Shown here: one piece after another, positions 35,351-43,727 of the stretch
How the letters are laid out: each line of letters begins with the position of its first letter
How positions within the stretch are numbered: the first letter of the stretch is position 1
Assembly (NCBI GenBank): GCA_023664325.1
Contig: JAMPFS010000006.1
Location: 22,690 to 86,689 of the forward strand
Direction of reading: 5' to 3'
Source: Clostridium sp.
GTDB taxonomy: Bacteria; Bacillota; Clostridia; Lachnospirales; Lachnospiraceae
DNA length: 64,000 nt
The notes under the pieces: generated by a model
Database searches by the model: none
What the model was told of the DNA's origin: nothing
What the model saw: only the letters and a program-made list of their open reading frames with translations
Program-made: the position numbers and the translations under genes

Positions 35351-35684
35351 TCTTTTGGGCTTCCTGTTCCCGGTAAAGCCTTATCATCTCACCGGCAGCA
35401 TAGTCGCGGTTTTCGGAGTTTAAGCGTTTGTAGTAATTTAATATTTTTGCTTCCTCTTCGCTTGCAGTGTTGGATCTGTGCCGGACATTACTGATTCCAA
35501 GCAAGTAGTCTGTACTGACATTAAATAATTTTGACAGCGATATCAGGGTATCCAAATCCGGATAACTGTAATTGTTTTCGTAGTTGGAAATGGTAGTGCG
35601 TCCCAAACCAAGCTGTTTTGCAAGCTCGGACTGTAACATACCGGATTCCTCCCGTAAATTTTGAATGATATCTCCAATATTCAT
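35328..35684 (-). CDS. XRE-family transcriptional regulator
   Basis: A 118-residue regulator with an N-terminal helix-turn-helix of the lambda-repressor/SinR class (LREESGMLQSELAKQLGLGR, TTISNYENNYSYPDLDTL, NVSTDYLLGI). The C-terminal 45 residues are helical. The ATG at 35684 follows CGGAG at suitable spacing; the frame is open to 35747. It is divergent from the LoaP-type gene, and the shared 200-bp spacer has a long dyad over the loaP promoter, so it is likely to repress the polysaccharide operon and perhaps itself. Confidence 0.88.
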   Translation of the reverse strand: MNIGDIIQNLREESGMLQSELAKQLGLGRTTISNYENNYSYPDLDTLISLSKLFNVSTDYLLGISNVRHRSNTASEEEAKILNYYKRLNSENRDYAAGEMIRLYREQEAQKKKIKNAE

Positions 35685-35808
35685 GTTAATCTCCGTTCTG
35701 GTGCCTTTCGCAGATGGCACGGTAATAGAAAATCTGTATTCTCCCATAAAATCTCTCTTAGAAATTTTATCATATGGAAATTTACAATATAGGATATGCC
35801 AAATGTAA

Positions 35809-35856
35809 TGTCACTATGTCAAATATCTTGACATCATGACAAAAAAGTTGTATTTT
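35809..35856 (+). promoter_or_regulatory. Promoter of the polysaccharide operon under a long operator-like dyad
   Basis: TTGACA (35828-35833) and TATTTT (35851-35856) are 17 bases apart. The -35 box lies within an imperfect palindrome 35809-35841: TGTCA-ct-ATGTCAA, five-base spacer, TTGACAT-ca-TGACA, where 12 of 14 positions per arm are complementary. The XRE regulator encoded divergently is the obvious binder. Confidence 0.65.
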
Positions 35857-35886
35857 AGAAAAAGAATGTTCATAAGGGAGTCATTT

Positions 35887-36474
35887 ATGTGGTACGTCAT
35901 TCAGGTTAAGACAGGGGAAGAGGAATGGATACGGGAAAAATGCAGACGGGTACTTCCAGTATCTGTATGCAGAAATATTTTTGCACCCAAATTCCAGAAA
36001 ATGATGAAAGTAAAAGGGATTTGGAGGGTGGAAGAAAAGATTTTGTTTCCGGGTTATTTGTTTCTTGAGATGCCAAAAAGGGAAGAACCGTTTGATGAAT
36101 TGGAAAAGGCAGATATGCTAAAAGAGTGCTTGCAGCCGTTGGGGAGCATGGTAAAACCGGTATGCATAGGCGGTGGATTTTACCCCATACATCAGGAAGA
36201 GGAAGCCTTGTTACGAAGCCTGATGCATGCCACGGAACATAATGAGTATGTACTGGAACGGTCGAGAGGGTATGTTGTGGATGGAAAACTGGTGGTGACA
36301 AATGGCCCGCTCATTCCCTATACCGACCATGTAAAGTGGTTTGACCGCCATAAGCGGATTGGGAAATTAGAGATAGCCCTGTGGGGGGAAACGCGCCAGA
36401 TTACGGTAGGGCTTGAGGTGGTGGCAAGGGTGACTGCAAAAGAGTTTCAGGAGTTGGATGGAAAAGCCGGGTGA
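35887..36474 (+). CDS. loaP: LoaP/UpxY-type NusG paralogue, transcription antiterminator
   Basis: A 195-residue specialised NusG. The N-terminal NGN domain begins WYVIQVKTGEEEWIREKC and includes FPGYLFLEM; the C-terminal KOW-like part begins GYVVDGKLVVTNGPLIPY. It is shorter and more divergent than housekeeping NusG. LoaP proteins of Firmicutes are known to promote elongation through terminators in long polysaccharide or antibiotic operons, and here it is the first gene of an 11-kb glycan operon, a strong context. AGGGAG fixes the start at 35887. The glycosyltransferase gene begins next to its stop. Confidence 0.9.
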   Translation: MWYVIQVKTGEEEWIREKCRRVLPVSVCRNIFAPKFQKMMKVKGIWRVEEKILFPGYLFLEMPKREEPFDELEKADMLKECLQPLGSMVKPVCIGGGFYPIHQEEEALLRSLMHATEHNEYVLERSRGYVVDGKLVVTNGPLIPYTDHVKWFDRHKRIGKLEIALWGETRQITVGLEVVARVTAKEFQELDGKAG

Positions 36475-36479
36475 TAAGG

Positions 36480-37340
36480 ATGAGGATGGATGCATCAATT
36501 ACTATTATTTGTCCAATATACAATGGAGAAAAATATATTTTGGAATTGAACAGAAGCATTTTAAAACAAAAGAAAATAAATTTAGCAGCAGTTCATTATA
36601 TTGTAACCGAGAGTACAGACCAGACAGAATTTATTATGCAGGAAAATCATATTCCCTATGAACTGATAAAAAAAGAGGAGTTTTCCCATAGCCTGACACG
36701 CGAAAAGGCAGCAATGATGTGTGATACGGATATTGTTGTTTTTATTACACAGGATATTGTAATTGAACGGGAAGACTGGCTATATGAACTGACAAATCCA
36801 ATAGTAGTGGGTGAAGTAGAGGCTGCCTTTTCCAGACAGTTGTGTAGGGATAATTCCATAGAAAAATATACGAGGGAAATCAATTACCCGGAATATTCCC
36901 GCATTGTTGCCAAAAAGGATACAGCGAGACTGGGATTGAATACCTTCTTTTTCTCAAATGCTTCATCCGCAATCCGCAGAGATGTTTTTGTGCGGTTAAA
37001 TGGCTATGACAGGAAAAAACTGCCCTTAAGTGAAGATATGTATCTTGCTTATAAGTTAATTCAAAGTGGATATCGCATTAAATATTGTGCGAAATCACAG
37101 GTGATACATTCCCATCAGTTTACCCTGAAAGAGCAATATGCACGGTACCGTGAGACGGGGAAATTCTTCAGGCAGAACCGCTATTTGAATCAGTATGGAA
37201 CAAATAAAGCAGGGGGAAGTATGGCTGTATATGTGTGGAGAAGGGCATTAGAGGATAGGAATTGGAAAGTGCTTGCTCAGTTTCTTCCCAATATGGCAGC
37301 AAGGTTTTTCGGTATGAAGGTGGGAAGGTATTTTGGGTGA
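36480..37340 (+). CDS. Glycosyltransferase family 2, rhamnosyltransferase-like
   Basis: A 286-residue GT-A glycosyltransferase: SITIICPIYNGEKYI at the N-terminus, a nucleotide-sugar binding region ending in the acidic stretch VVFITQDIVIEREDWLYEL, and LPLSEDMYLAYKLIQSGYRI typical of rhamnosyltransferase-like family 2 enzymes. The start may be ATG 36480 or 36486 (AAGG lies six bases before the latter). It is nearly coupled to loaP and overlaps the next gene by eight bases. It should add one sugar of the repeat unit on the cytoplasmic face. Confidence 0.88.
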   Translation: MRMDASITIICPIYNGEKYILELNRSILKQKKINLAAVHYIVTESTDQTEFIMQENHIPYELIKKEEFSHSLTREKAAMMCDTDIVVFITQDIVIEREDWLYELTNPIVVGEVEAAFSRQLCRDNSIEKYTREINYPEYSRIVAKKDTARLGLNTFFFSNASSAIRRDVFVRLNGYDRKKLPLSEDMYLAYKLIQSGYRIKYCAKSQVIHSHQFTLKEQYARYRETGKFFRQNRYLNQYGTNKAGGSMAVYVWRRALEDRNWKVLAQFLPNMAARFFGMKVGRYFG

Positions 37341-38073
37341 GATAAGATGTTCGGTTGTGATGGCTGTTTATAATGGCGAGGCTTATATTCGCCAGCAGTT
37401 AGATTCCATTCTGGAAAATGTGACTGTTCAGGATGAAATTGTGATATCCGATGACGGCTCCACGGATAAGACCAAAGAAATTATTCTTGCATACCAGAAA
37501 AATGGAGCAGGTATCCGGTTATTTGATGGAGAAAGAAAAGGTGTCATCGCTAATTTTGAATATGCCATTCGGCAGGCGAAGGGAAAGTATATTTTTTTGT
37601 GTGATCAGGACGATGTATGGGAACCCAATAAAATAGAAAGGGTATTAAGATGTTTTGACGAGAATGGCTGCATGGTAGTTGTACATGATGCGGACATATG
37701 GAATGAGGAAGAAAATGTCATGGAACCATCCTTTTTTCAATATCGAAATTCCGGAGCAGGCATCTTAAAAAATATTGTTAAAAATACATATATTGGCTGC
37801 TGCATGGCGTTTTGCAGCGAGTTGCGAAACTTTATCCTTCCAATTCCCCGAAATATTGAAATGCATGATCAATGGATTGGAATTTGGGGAGATATCGTGG
37901 GAGAAAATTATTTTTTAAATGAAATTTTGTTCCATTACCGAAGACATGGGAAAAACGTCTCAGATTTACAGCATTATCCATTTGGAAGGATGCTGAAAAA
38001 CCGGATTGTACTGTGTGTGGAGCTGTTAAAGAGATGGTGGAAAAAGGTAAGGGCTGGGAGTTTATTATGTTAG
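37333..38073 (+). CDS. Glycosyltransferase family 2
   Basis: A 246-residue GT-A enzyme: CSVVMAVYNGEAYIRQQLDSIL, EIVISDDGSTDKT (nucleotide-binding Asp), and FLCDQDDVWEPNKI with a DxD-like motif near residue 92. This pattern (DQDDVW) is shared by O-antigen alpha-rhamnosyl and related transferases. The start is a TTG at 37333 after GGGAAGG, overlapping the end of the previous gene; no ATG or GTG fits. It should act in assembly of the surface polysaccharide repeat. Confidence 0.88.
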   Translation: MGEIRCSVVMAVYNGEAYIRQQLDSILENVTVQDEIVISDDGSTDKTKEIILAYQKNGAGIRLFDGERKGVIANFEYAIRQAKGKYIFLCDQDDVWEPNKIERVLRCFDENGCMVVVHDADIWNEEENVMEPSFFQYRNSGAGILKNIVKNTYIGCCMAFCSELRNFILPIPRNIEMHDQWIGIWGDIVGENYFLNEILFHYRRHGKNVSDLQHYPFGRMLKNRIVLCVELLKRWWKKVRAGSLLC

Positions 38074-39314
38074 GGCTGATTTTTGCATTTTTTATATTTA
38101 CATTATTGGGCTATTGGCTGTACAAGTCTGTCATTTCACCAATGGTAATGTTTAACGCTATTTGGCTGGTTACATTGGCATTGTATGAAATGAAATGGAG
38201 TGAGATACAGAACGATTTAAATGAGCGATGCATATTATGTATCTGGCTGTGCCTGTTGGGGTTTAACATTGCCTGTATTGTTACGAAATTGTTTCCTAAA
38301 ATTAAATCTGCAAACGGAGTTGGGCTTAGATTCAAAACACGGCGTTACATACCGCTAAATAAAAGGATCGTTTATATTAATATTTTTATTCTTATTGTAT
38401 TGCTTCTTGAAGGCTGGTATTCGGAAGGATTTCCGCTTTTTTGGATTTTATTCCGTGCAGAAAAGACATATTTTGATTTTGGGATTCCGTCTTTAAATGG
38501 CGCATTGTATGGGTTGATTATATGTATGGGGGCATATTCCCTGTTCAAAAAAACAAAATGGAAATATTTTTACCTGGGAATCGGTCTGCTGGTGGTTTCC
38601 AGGCAGGTGATTATGTCAATTGTCATTGAAGGAATTATTGTGTATTTGTTTGAAAATCCTGAAACATTGAAAAATGTGGATAAGAAAAAGGTCGCACTGG
38701 TTGGAATTGCGGCACTGGTCTTTTTTGGAATATATGGAAATTTCAGGACTGGAAAATCTTCTTTTAATTTTGTGTTTGAGGCGAAGCCGGCTTATGCCAA
38801 TATGCCAACTGTATTTAAGTGGATTTATGCATATTTATGCTTTGCAATTAACAACTTTAACCAATTGGTGGCGATAAGTGATGGTGGTATTAATTATGGC
38901 AGTTCTATGATGAATGAACTTTTGCCGACCGTACTGGCAGGAAAGATTGGATTTCACGATGTGTACAATCCTTATTATCTGGTGAAAATCAATTTTAATG
39001 TATCCACTTATCTGCCATCCGTTTATCTGGATTTTGGAATGCCAGGGATTTTTATTTTTAATATGCTTATTGGCGCAATGGGAAGTATTCTTTTTCGCAG
39101 GCATGTGCAGCACAGATGTGTATGTAATCAATTGTATTATGCAGTATATATCCATAATATTTTATTGTTGTTGTTTGCTAATTTTTTCTTGAATCCGACG
39201 ATTATTGTTCAATTTATTTATATTTGGCTGTTGTTTAAAAATACAGATGTAAAACAGCGACAGGAATGGAGGAGTAGGAGTGAAAACAGTTACTATCATT
39301 GTTCCGGTATATAA
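38067..39314 (+). CDS. Oligosaccharide repeat-unit polymerase, Wzy-like
   Basis: A 415-residue polytopic protein with about 11 hydrophobic helices, few conserved residues and a large central loop, the usual look of O-antigen/capsule polymerases. GGGAG six bases before the ATG at 38067 fixes the start; the stretch upstream belongs to the preceding gene. Together with the flippase at 42291 it defines a Wzx/Wzy-dependent pathway, in which lipid-linked repeat units are flipped and then polymerised outside the membrane. Sequence divergence among Wzy proteins makes the call partly positional. Confidence 0.8.
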   Translation: MLGLIFAFFIFTLLGYWLYKSVISPMVMFNAIWLVTLALYEMKWSEIQNDLNERCILCIWLCLLGFNIACIVTKLFPKIKSANGVGLRFKTRRYIPLNKRIVYINIFILIVLLLEGWYSEGFPLFWILFRAEKTYFDFGIPSLNGALYGLIICMGAYSLFKKTKWKYFYLGIGLLVVSRQVIMSIVIEGIIVYLFENPETLKNVDKKKVALVGIAALVFFGIYGNFRTGKSSFNFVFEAKPAYANMPTVFKWIYAYLCFAINNFNQLVAISDGGINYGSSMMNELLPTVLAGKIGFHDVYNPYYLVKINFNVSTYLPSVYLDFGMPGIFIFNMLIGAMGSILFRRHVQHRCVCNQLYYAVYIHNILLLLFANFFLNPTIIVQFIYIWLLFKNTDVKQRQEWRSRSENSYYHCSGI

Positions 39315-40251
39315 TGTGAAGCAGTATATACAAAAAGGAATCGAGAGTTTAATTGCACAGACCTTAGATGATATAGAAATTATTTTGGTTGATGATGGGT
39401 CTACGGATGGCAGTGAATTAGAATGTGATGGATTAGGTGAAAAATATGCTAATGTCACTGTTGTCCATAAAGAAAATGGCGGGGTATCTTCTGCACGAAA
39501 CTGTGGTTTAAAAATAGCAGGGGGAGAATATATCGGGTTTATGGATGCAGACGATTGGGTATCTCCCAGGTTTTGTGAAATTTTATATAATTGTGCAAAA
39601 AAGAATCAAGCGGATTTGGTCATGTGTGATTTGAAAAAAACAAATGTTGTTGATAAGGAACAGGATATCTTTGATGTTTCATGTGAAATATTATCTACGG
39701 ATGAAGCATTTGAATACATAATAGATATGCAAAGAAATATTACCGGAAGCTGTTTTAATAAATTATATAAAAGAAGTATAATTGCGGATAAAACTTTTCC
39801 AGTTGGTATTGCAATTAGTGAAGATGTAGATTTCCTGTTGCGTGTATTATGGGATTGCAAAAGTATTGTGTATGTACCAAAAGTATTGTGTTATTACCTG
39901 TTCAGGGAAGGGAGTGCCGTACATTCTTTGTATACTTCAAGAATGGAAGAGGATTTGATAAAACTGGGAGAGGGTTGGATACGGCATCCATATGTACTAA
40001 AGGATAGCGAAAGAATACAAAAAATAACATTATATCGGTTATATATGTGTGAGTTAGCAATTGCTAATAAAAGAATTATTTCCGGCAGCGATGAAAAAAA
40101 GGTTATAAATAAGCTTCAGCATAATGTCAGGAAATATTGGAAAGATGCACTAAGGGCAAAGCCAGTAACGATAAAACAAATGCAATTATTGGTATTTGGA
40201 ACAAGTTTCCGGTTATATAAAAAGATTTACCGGAAAATCCGGCTTAATTGA
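39280..40251 (+). CDS. Glycosyltransferase family 2
   Basis: A 323-residue GT-A enzyme: VTIIVPVYNVKQYIQKGIES, IEIILVDDGSTDGS, NGGVSSARNCGLKIAGGEYI, and GFMDADDWVSPRF with the DxD metal site near residue 90. This is the archetype of family 2 processive-like transferases in capsule loci. The start is GTG at 39280, with GGAGGAGTAGG upstream, inside the end of the polymerase gene (35-base overlap). From here to about 43.7 kb the DNA is visibly AT-richer than the flanking core genes. Confidence 0.92.
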   Translation: MKTVTIIVPVYNVKQYIQKGIESLIAQTLDDIEIILVDDGSTDGSELECDGLGEKYANVTVVHKENGGVSSARNCGLKIAGGEYIGFMDADDWVSPRFCEILYNCAKKNQADLVMCDLKKTNVVDKEQDIFDVSCEILSTDEAFEYIIDMQRNITGSCFNKLYKRSIIADKTFPVGIAISEDVDFLLRVLWDCKSIVYVPKVLCYYLFREGSAVHSLYTSRMEEDLIKLGEGWIRHPYVLKDSERIQKITLYRLYMCELAIANKRIISGSDEKKVINKLQHNVRKYWKDALRAKPVTIKQMQLLVFGTSFRLYKKIYRKIRLN

Positions 40252-40276
40252 TTTCAGGGCAGCACATTAGGAGGAG

Positions 40277-41371
40277 ATGAGCATTTTGAAAAAGTTTGCA
40301 ATGTATTTACCACAGTTTCATGAGATACCAGAAAATAACGATTGGTGGGGCGAAGGATTTACTGAATGGAGTAATGTAAAAAGTGCGAAACCATTATATT
40401 ATGGGCATATTCAGCCTAAATATCCTAAAAATTATAACTACTATAACTTGTTGGATAAAAGTATAGTCGAGTGGCAAACAAAATTGGCTAATGAATACGG
40501 TATAGATGGTTTTGTGTATTATCACTATTATTTTTCAGGAAAATTGATTATGGAAAAACCTGTTGAAAATTTATTGAAATGGCAGGATGTTCATCAAAAA
40601 TTCTTTTTTTGCTGGGCAAATCATACATGGCTGAAAGGAAAAACGAGAGATCGAAAAGTATTAATTGAACAGACATATGGAGATGAAAGCGACTGGAAAC
40701 AACATATGGATTACCTTATCAGATTTTTTAAAGATGACAGGTATGAAAAGAGAAATAATAAGCCGGTATTTATGTTGTTTAAAAGTGATATTACAAATAA
40801 AAAGGAAATGTTAGACTATTTTGATTTAAGATGCAAACAGGAGGGATTTGACGGTATTTGTATCATTGAAACTTATCATGAGAGTATGGAAAGAAAAAAA
40901 TTAGAAAAATTTAAAGAAACATTAGTTTCACAGTCGGAAATAGTTTATTGTAGAGAACCGAGTGTTTCTACAGGAATCTACTATACAAAACATTTATTTT
41001 CCAGGATTTTACATAAATTGATGCGGGAAAGAGAGCTGCCTGTTTTGAAATCGAAGGTTGCTCGAATTAACGGAAATAAATTATACAATTACATGCTAAA
41101 AAAAGATTATCAAAAGCATATGCCTTTAGATGTCGCACATGGGTTATTTTTTGAGTGGGATAATACACCAAGACATGGAAATCATGGTTATATTATTTTA
41201 CCGCCAGATAAAGATCTATTTGATAAATATATGGGAATCATAAAAAATGATGAATATGTTTTTATTAATGCATGGAACGAATGGGCAGAGGGAATGATGC
41301 TGGAACCGACAGAGCAGAATGGATATCGTTACTTGGATTGGATGAAAGAATTAACGAATCAGGAGACATGA
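40277..41371 (+). CDS. WbsX-like glycan biosynthesis protein (GH99-like domain)
   Basis: A 364-residue protein. Signatures: AMYLPQFHEIPENNDWWGEGFTEW-like N-terminus, KPLYYGHIQP, YGIDGFVYYHYYFSG, FFFCWANHTW, and ending FINAWNEWAEGMMLEP. These are the diagnostic blocks of the WbsX family (PF14307), which is widespread in O-antigen and capsule loci and related in fold to GH99 enzymes; the reaction is not settled. The ATG at 40277 lies only two bases after AGGAGG, so the TTG at 40286 may be the true start. Confidence 0.9.
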   Translation: MSILKKFAMYLPQFHEIPENNDWWGEGFTEWSNVKSAKPLYYGHIQPKYPKNYNYYNLLDKSIVEWQTKLANEYGIDGFVYYHYYFSGKLIMEKPVENLLKWQDVHQKFFFCWANHTWLKGKTRDRKVLIEQTYGDESDWKQHMDYLIRFFKDDRYEKRNNKPVFMLFKSDITNKKEMLDYFDLRCKQEGFDGICIIETYHESMERKKLEKFKETLVSQSEIVYCREPSVSTGIYYTKHLFSRILHKLMRERELPVLKSKVARINGNKLYNYMLKKDYQKHMPLDVAHGLFFEWDNTPRHGNHGYIILPPDKDLFDKYMGIIKNDEYVFINAWNEWAEGMMLEPTEQNGYRYLDWMKELTNQET

Positions 41372-41410
41372 CAAAAGCGTAAGCAGACGAATAGAAAATA
41401 AAGGAACGAA

Positions 41411-42274
41411 ATGAAGTTAATAAAAATAATATATTTTGCATATGGAAGTGTCTATACCAAATTAAGATTGAAAAAACGATATTTTTTATGCAATAGAGGA
41501 ATGGGAGATACCATAATTTTTTTATCAAAATTAAAAGAAATTAAACAAAAAAATCCTGAAACCCCAATAAATCTGATTGTTCAGAAAAATCAGGTTCCTC
41601 TTATGAAACCTTATATGCAGTATATTGATGACTATGTGGTATTTCATAAAAACAGAATGAAAGTTTTTATGTGGCTGGCAGCGAAGGGATTATTACCCGG
41701 AAATATCCGGTTTATCCTTCCGGAAGGTGCCTATGCAATTCTTGGCTATCGTAGAATTTCCATTCAGGATTTGATTAATATCACGTTTGATCTGCCACCG
41801 GATAATCAGGACTATGAGAAGCCTTGCTTTGAATGGGATAAAGGGCGCAGAGAATATTTGCTTGATAAGTACCAGTTGAAAAAGGGAAAGTTTGTGATTT
41901 TAGGTTTGGAGGCGGTATCTATTGAGAGAATAGCCCTGGATTATTGGGAACGGATAGCGAAAAAATATAAGGACATGGGATATCAGGTTATCAGTAACTT
42001 AAGCAGCCCGGAGCAGTCTCCGGTTCCCGGTACGATAGGATTGTTTTTGCCATTAAACGAAATATATCTGCTGGCAGAGTATGGCGGTTATTTTATAGGC
42101 TTACGAAGCGGTTTGTGTGATTTACTGGCATTTTCAGGTTGTGGGATGACCGTCATCTATCCTACGGAACAGGACAGGTATAAGTATTCTTTTGCCAATA
42201 TGTGCTTTGCAAAGGAAATCACGGAAATTTTGGTATGTGAGGTTGAGGGCTGGCTGAGAAAACTGGTGTTATGA
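41411..42274 (+). CDS. GT9-like (GT-B fold) putative glycosyltransferase
   Basis: A 287-residue protein with a heptosyltransferase-like look: CNRGMGDTIIFLSKLKEI at the N-terminus resembles the GxGD-start motif of family 9, and YFIGLRSGLCDLLAFSGCGM resembles the nucleotide-sugar binding region. It is shorter than classic family 9 enzymes, and the central part is poorly conserved, so substrate and even activity are uncertain. AAAGGAACGAA precedes the ATG. It lies between the WbsX-like gene and the flippase in the same operon. Confidence 0.7.
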   Translation: MKLIKIIYFAYGSVYTKLRLKKRYFLCNRGMGDTIIFLSKLKEIKQKNPETPINLIVQKNQVPLMKPYMQYIDDYVVFHKNRMKVFMWLAAKGLLPGNIRFILPEGAYAILGYRRISIQDLINITFDLPPDNQDYEKPCFEWDKGRREYLLDKYQLKKGKFVILGLEAVSIERIALDYWERIAKKYKDMGYQVISNLSSPEQSPVPGTIGLFLPLNEIYLLAEYGGYFIGLRSGLCDLLAFSGCGMTVIYPTEQDRYKYSFANMCFAKEITEILVCEVEGWLRKLVL

Positions 42275-42290
42275 GGTTTGGAGGCAATTT

Positions 42291-43727
42291 ATGAAATCTT
42301 TAAAAATAAATACATTAATGAATATGCTTAAAGTTTTGATGAGTATGCTTTTTCCACTGATTTCTTTTCCATATGTGTCGAGGATTTTAGGCCCTGCGGG
42401 AATTGGAAAAGTAGATTTTTCAGCATCAGTCGTGTCATATTTTTCCTTATTTGCTTCATTAGGTATATCAACATATGGGATTCGGGAGGGTGCAAAAGTT
42501 AGAGATCATAAAGATGATTTGAGTACTTTTGTTCAGGAAATTTTTATTATTAATATGGTTTCAACAGTATTTTCATATGTTGTGTTCGGCTTTGCGGTTT
42601 GCAAATTAAGTGTATTGCATGATTATTTAAAAATTTTATGCATTTGTGGATTGAATATAGGATTCACTACAATTGGGATAGAATGGTTATATGGTGCGTT
42701 GGAAGAGTATACATATATAACAGTAAGAAGCATCTGTTTTCAACTGATTGCAATTATTTTGATGTTTTTTTTGATCAGGGATGCACAGGACTATTTACAA
42801 TATGCATTTATAACGATTTTTGCAGCAGTTGGTTCTAATCTATTCAATATCATTCATTCCAGAAAGTTTGTTGTATGGAAAAAGAAACAAAAATATAATT
42901 TTAAAAGACATTTTAAGCCGATTTTAATCATATTTGGGTTAAATTTTGCATGTAGCATTTATATGAGTTTAGATAAAACAATGTTAGGTGTAATATGTGG
43001 TGATAAAGAAGTTGGATTATATTCTGCGGCAATTAAAATAAACCGATTAGTGCTACAGTTAATCTTATCTATTGGAACTGTAATCCTTGCAAGACTTTCA
43101 TATCTTTATGCCAATAGGGAACGAGAAACATTTAACAGGTTGTTCTTGAAAGTTTTCAACTATGTATTGTTCCTTACAGTTCCGTCTACGGCAGGTCTTA
43201 TTTTATTAAGTAAACAAGTATTAGGTTTATTGAGTGGAAATGAATATTTGGAAGCTGATATCACATCCAAAATACTATCACTGATAATAATTATTATTGG
43301 CGCAAGTAATTTATTATCGGTTCAAATATTTATCGCAATAGGCAAGGAAAAATACTCTTTGCTTGCAAGTGGTGCAGCGGCTTTTATTAATTTTCTTAGC
43401 AATTTGTTTCTTATTCCACAATATGGAAAAGTGGGTGCAGCAATTAGTACGGTTATGGCTGAAACAATCGCCTTAATTGTGTGTGTCTATTTTGCAAGGA
43501 AAATAATAGATTTTCATGGTGTTGTGAAAAATGTATTTGAATTTGCATTGGGAACATTTTTCTTCATCCCCGTTTTTTATGTGATAAGTGATAAGATACA
43601 TAACGACTTGATTATAATTGTTGTGATGGTGCTATTATCTGCCTGTGTATATGGATTCTTTCTTCTGATTATCAGAAATAGCGTGGCAATTGATATAAAA
43701 AATATGATAATAGGGAGGCAAGTATGA
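42291..43727 (+). CDS. Oligosaccharide flippase, Wzx-like
   Basis: A 478-residue MATE/MOP-superfamily transporter with about 12-14 hydrophobic helices. The start KSLKINTLMNMLKVLMSMLF and FPYVSRILGPAGIGKVDFSA is the polysaccharide biosynthesis signature, and later SLDKTMLGVICGDKEVGLYS is typical. It should move undecaprenyl-linked repeat units to the outer face of the membrane for the Wzy-like polymerase. GGTTTGGAGG precedes the ATG. The stop overlaps the next gene by four bases. Confidence 0.94.
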   Translation: MKSLKINTLMNMLKVLMSMLFPLISFPYVSRILGPAGIGKVDFSASVVSYFSLFASLGISTYGIREGAKVRDHKDDLSTFVQEIFIINMVSTVFSYVVFGFAVCKLSVLHDYLKILCICGLNIGFTTIGIEWLYGALEEYTYITVRSICFQLIAIILMFFLIRDAQDYLQYAFITIFAAVGSNLFNIIHSRKFVVWKKKQKYNFKRHFKPILIIFGLNFACSIYMSLDKTMLGVICGDKEVGLYSAAIKINRLVLQLILSIGTVILARLSYLYANRERETFNRLFLKVFNYVLFLTVPSTAGLILLSKQVLGLLSGNEYLEADITSKILSLIIIIIGASNLLSVQIFIAIGKEKYSLLASGAAAFINFLSNLFLIPQYGKVGAAISTVMAETIALIVCVYFARKIIDFHGVVKNVFEFALGTFFFIPVFYVISDKIHNDLIIIVVMVLLSACVYGFFLLIIRNSVAIDIKNMIIGRQV

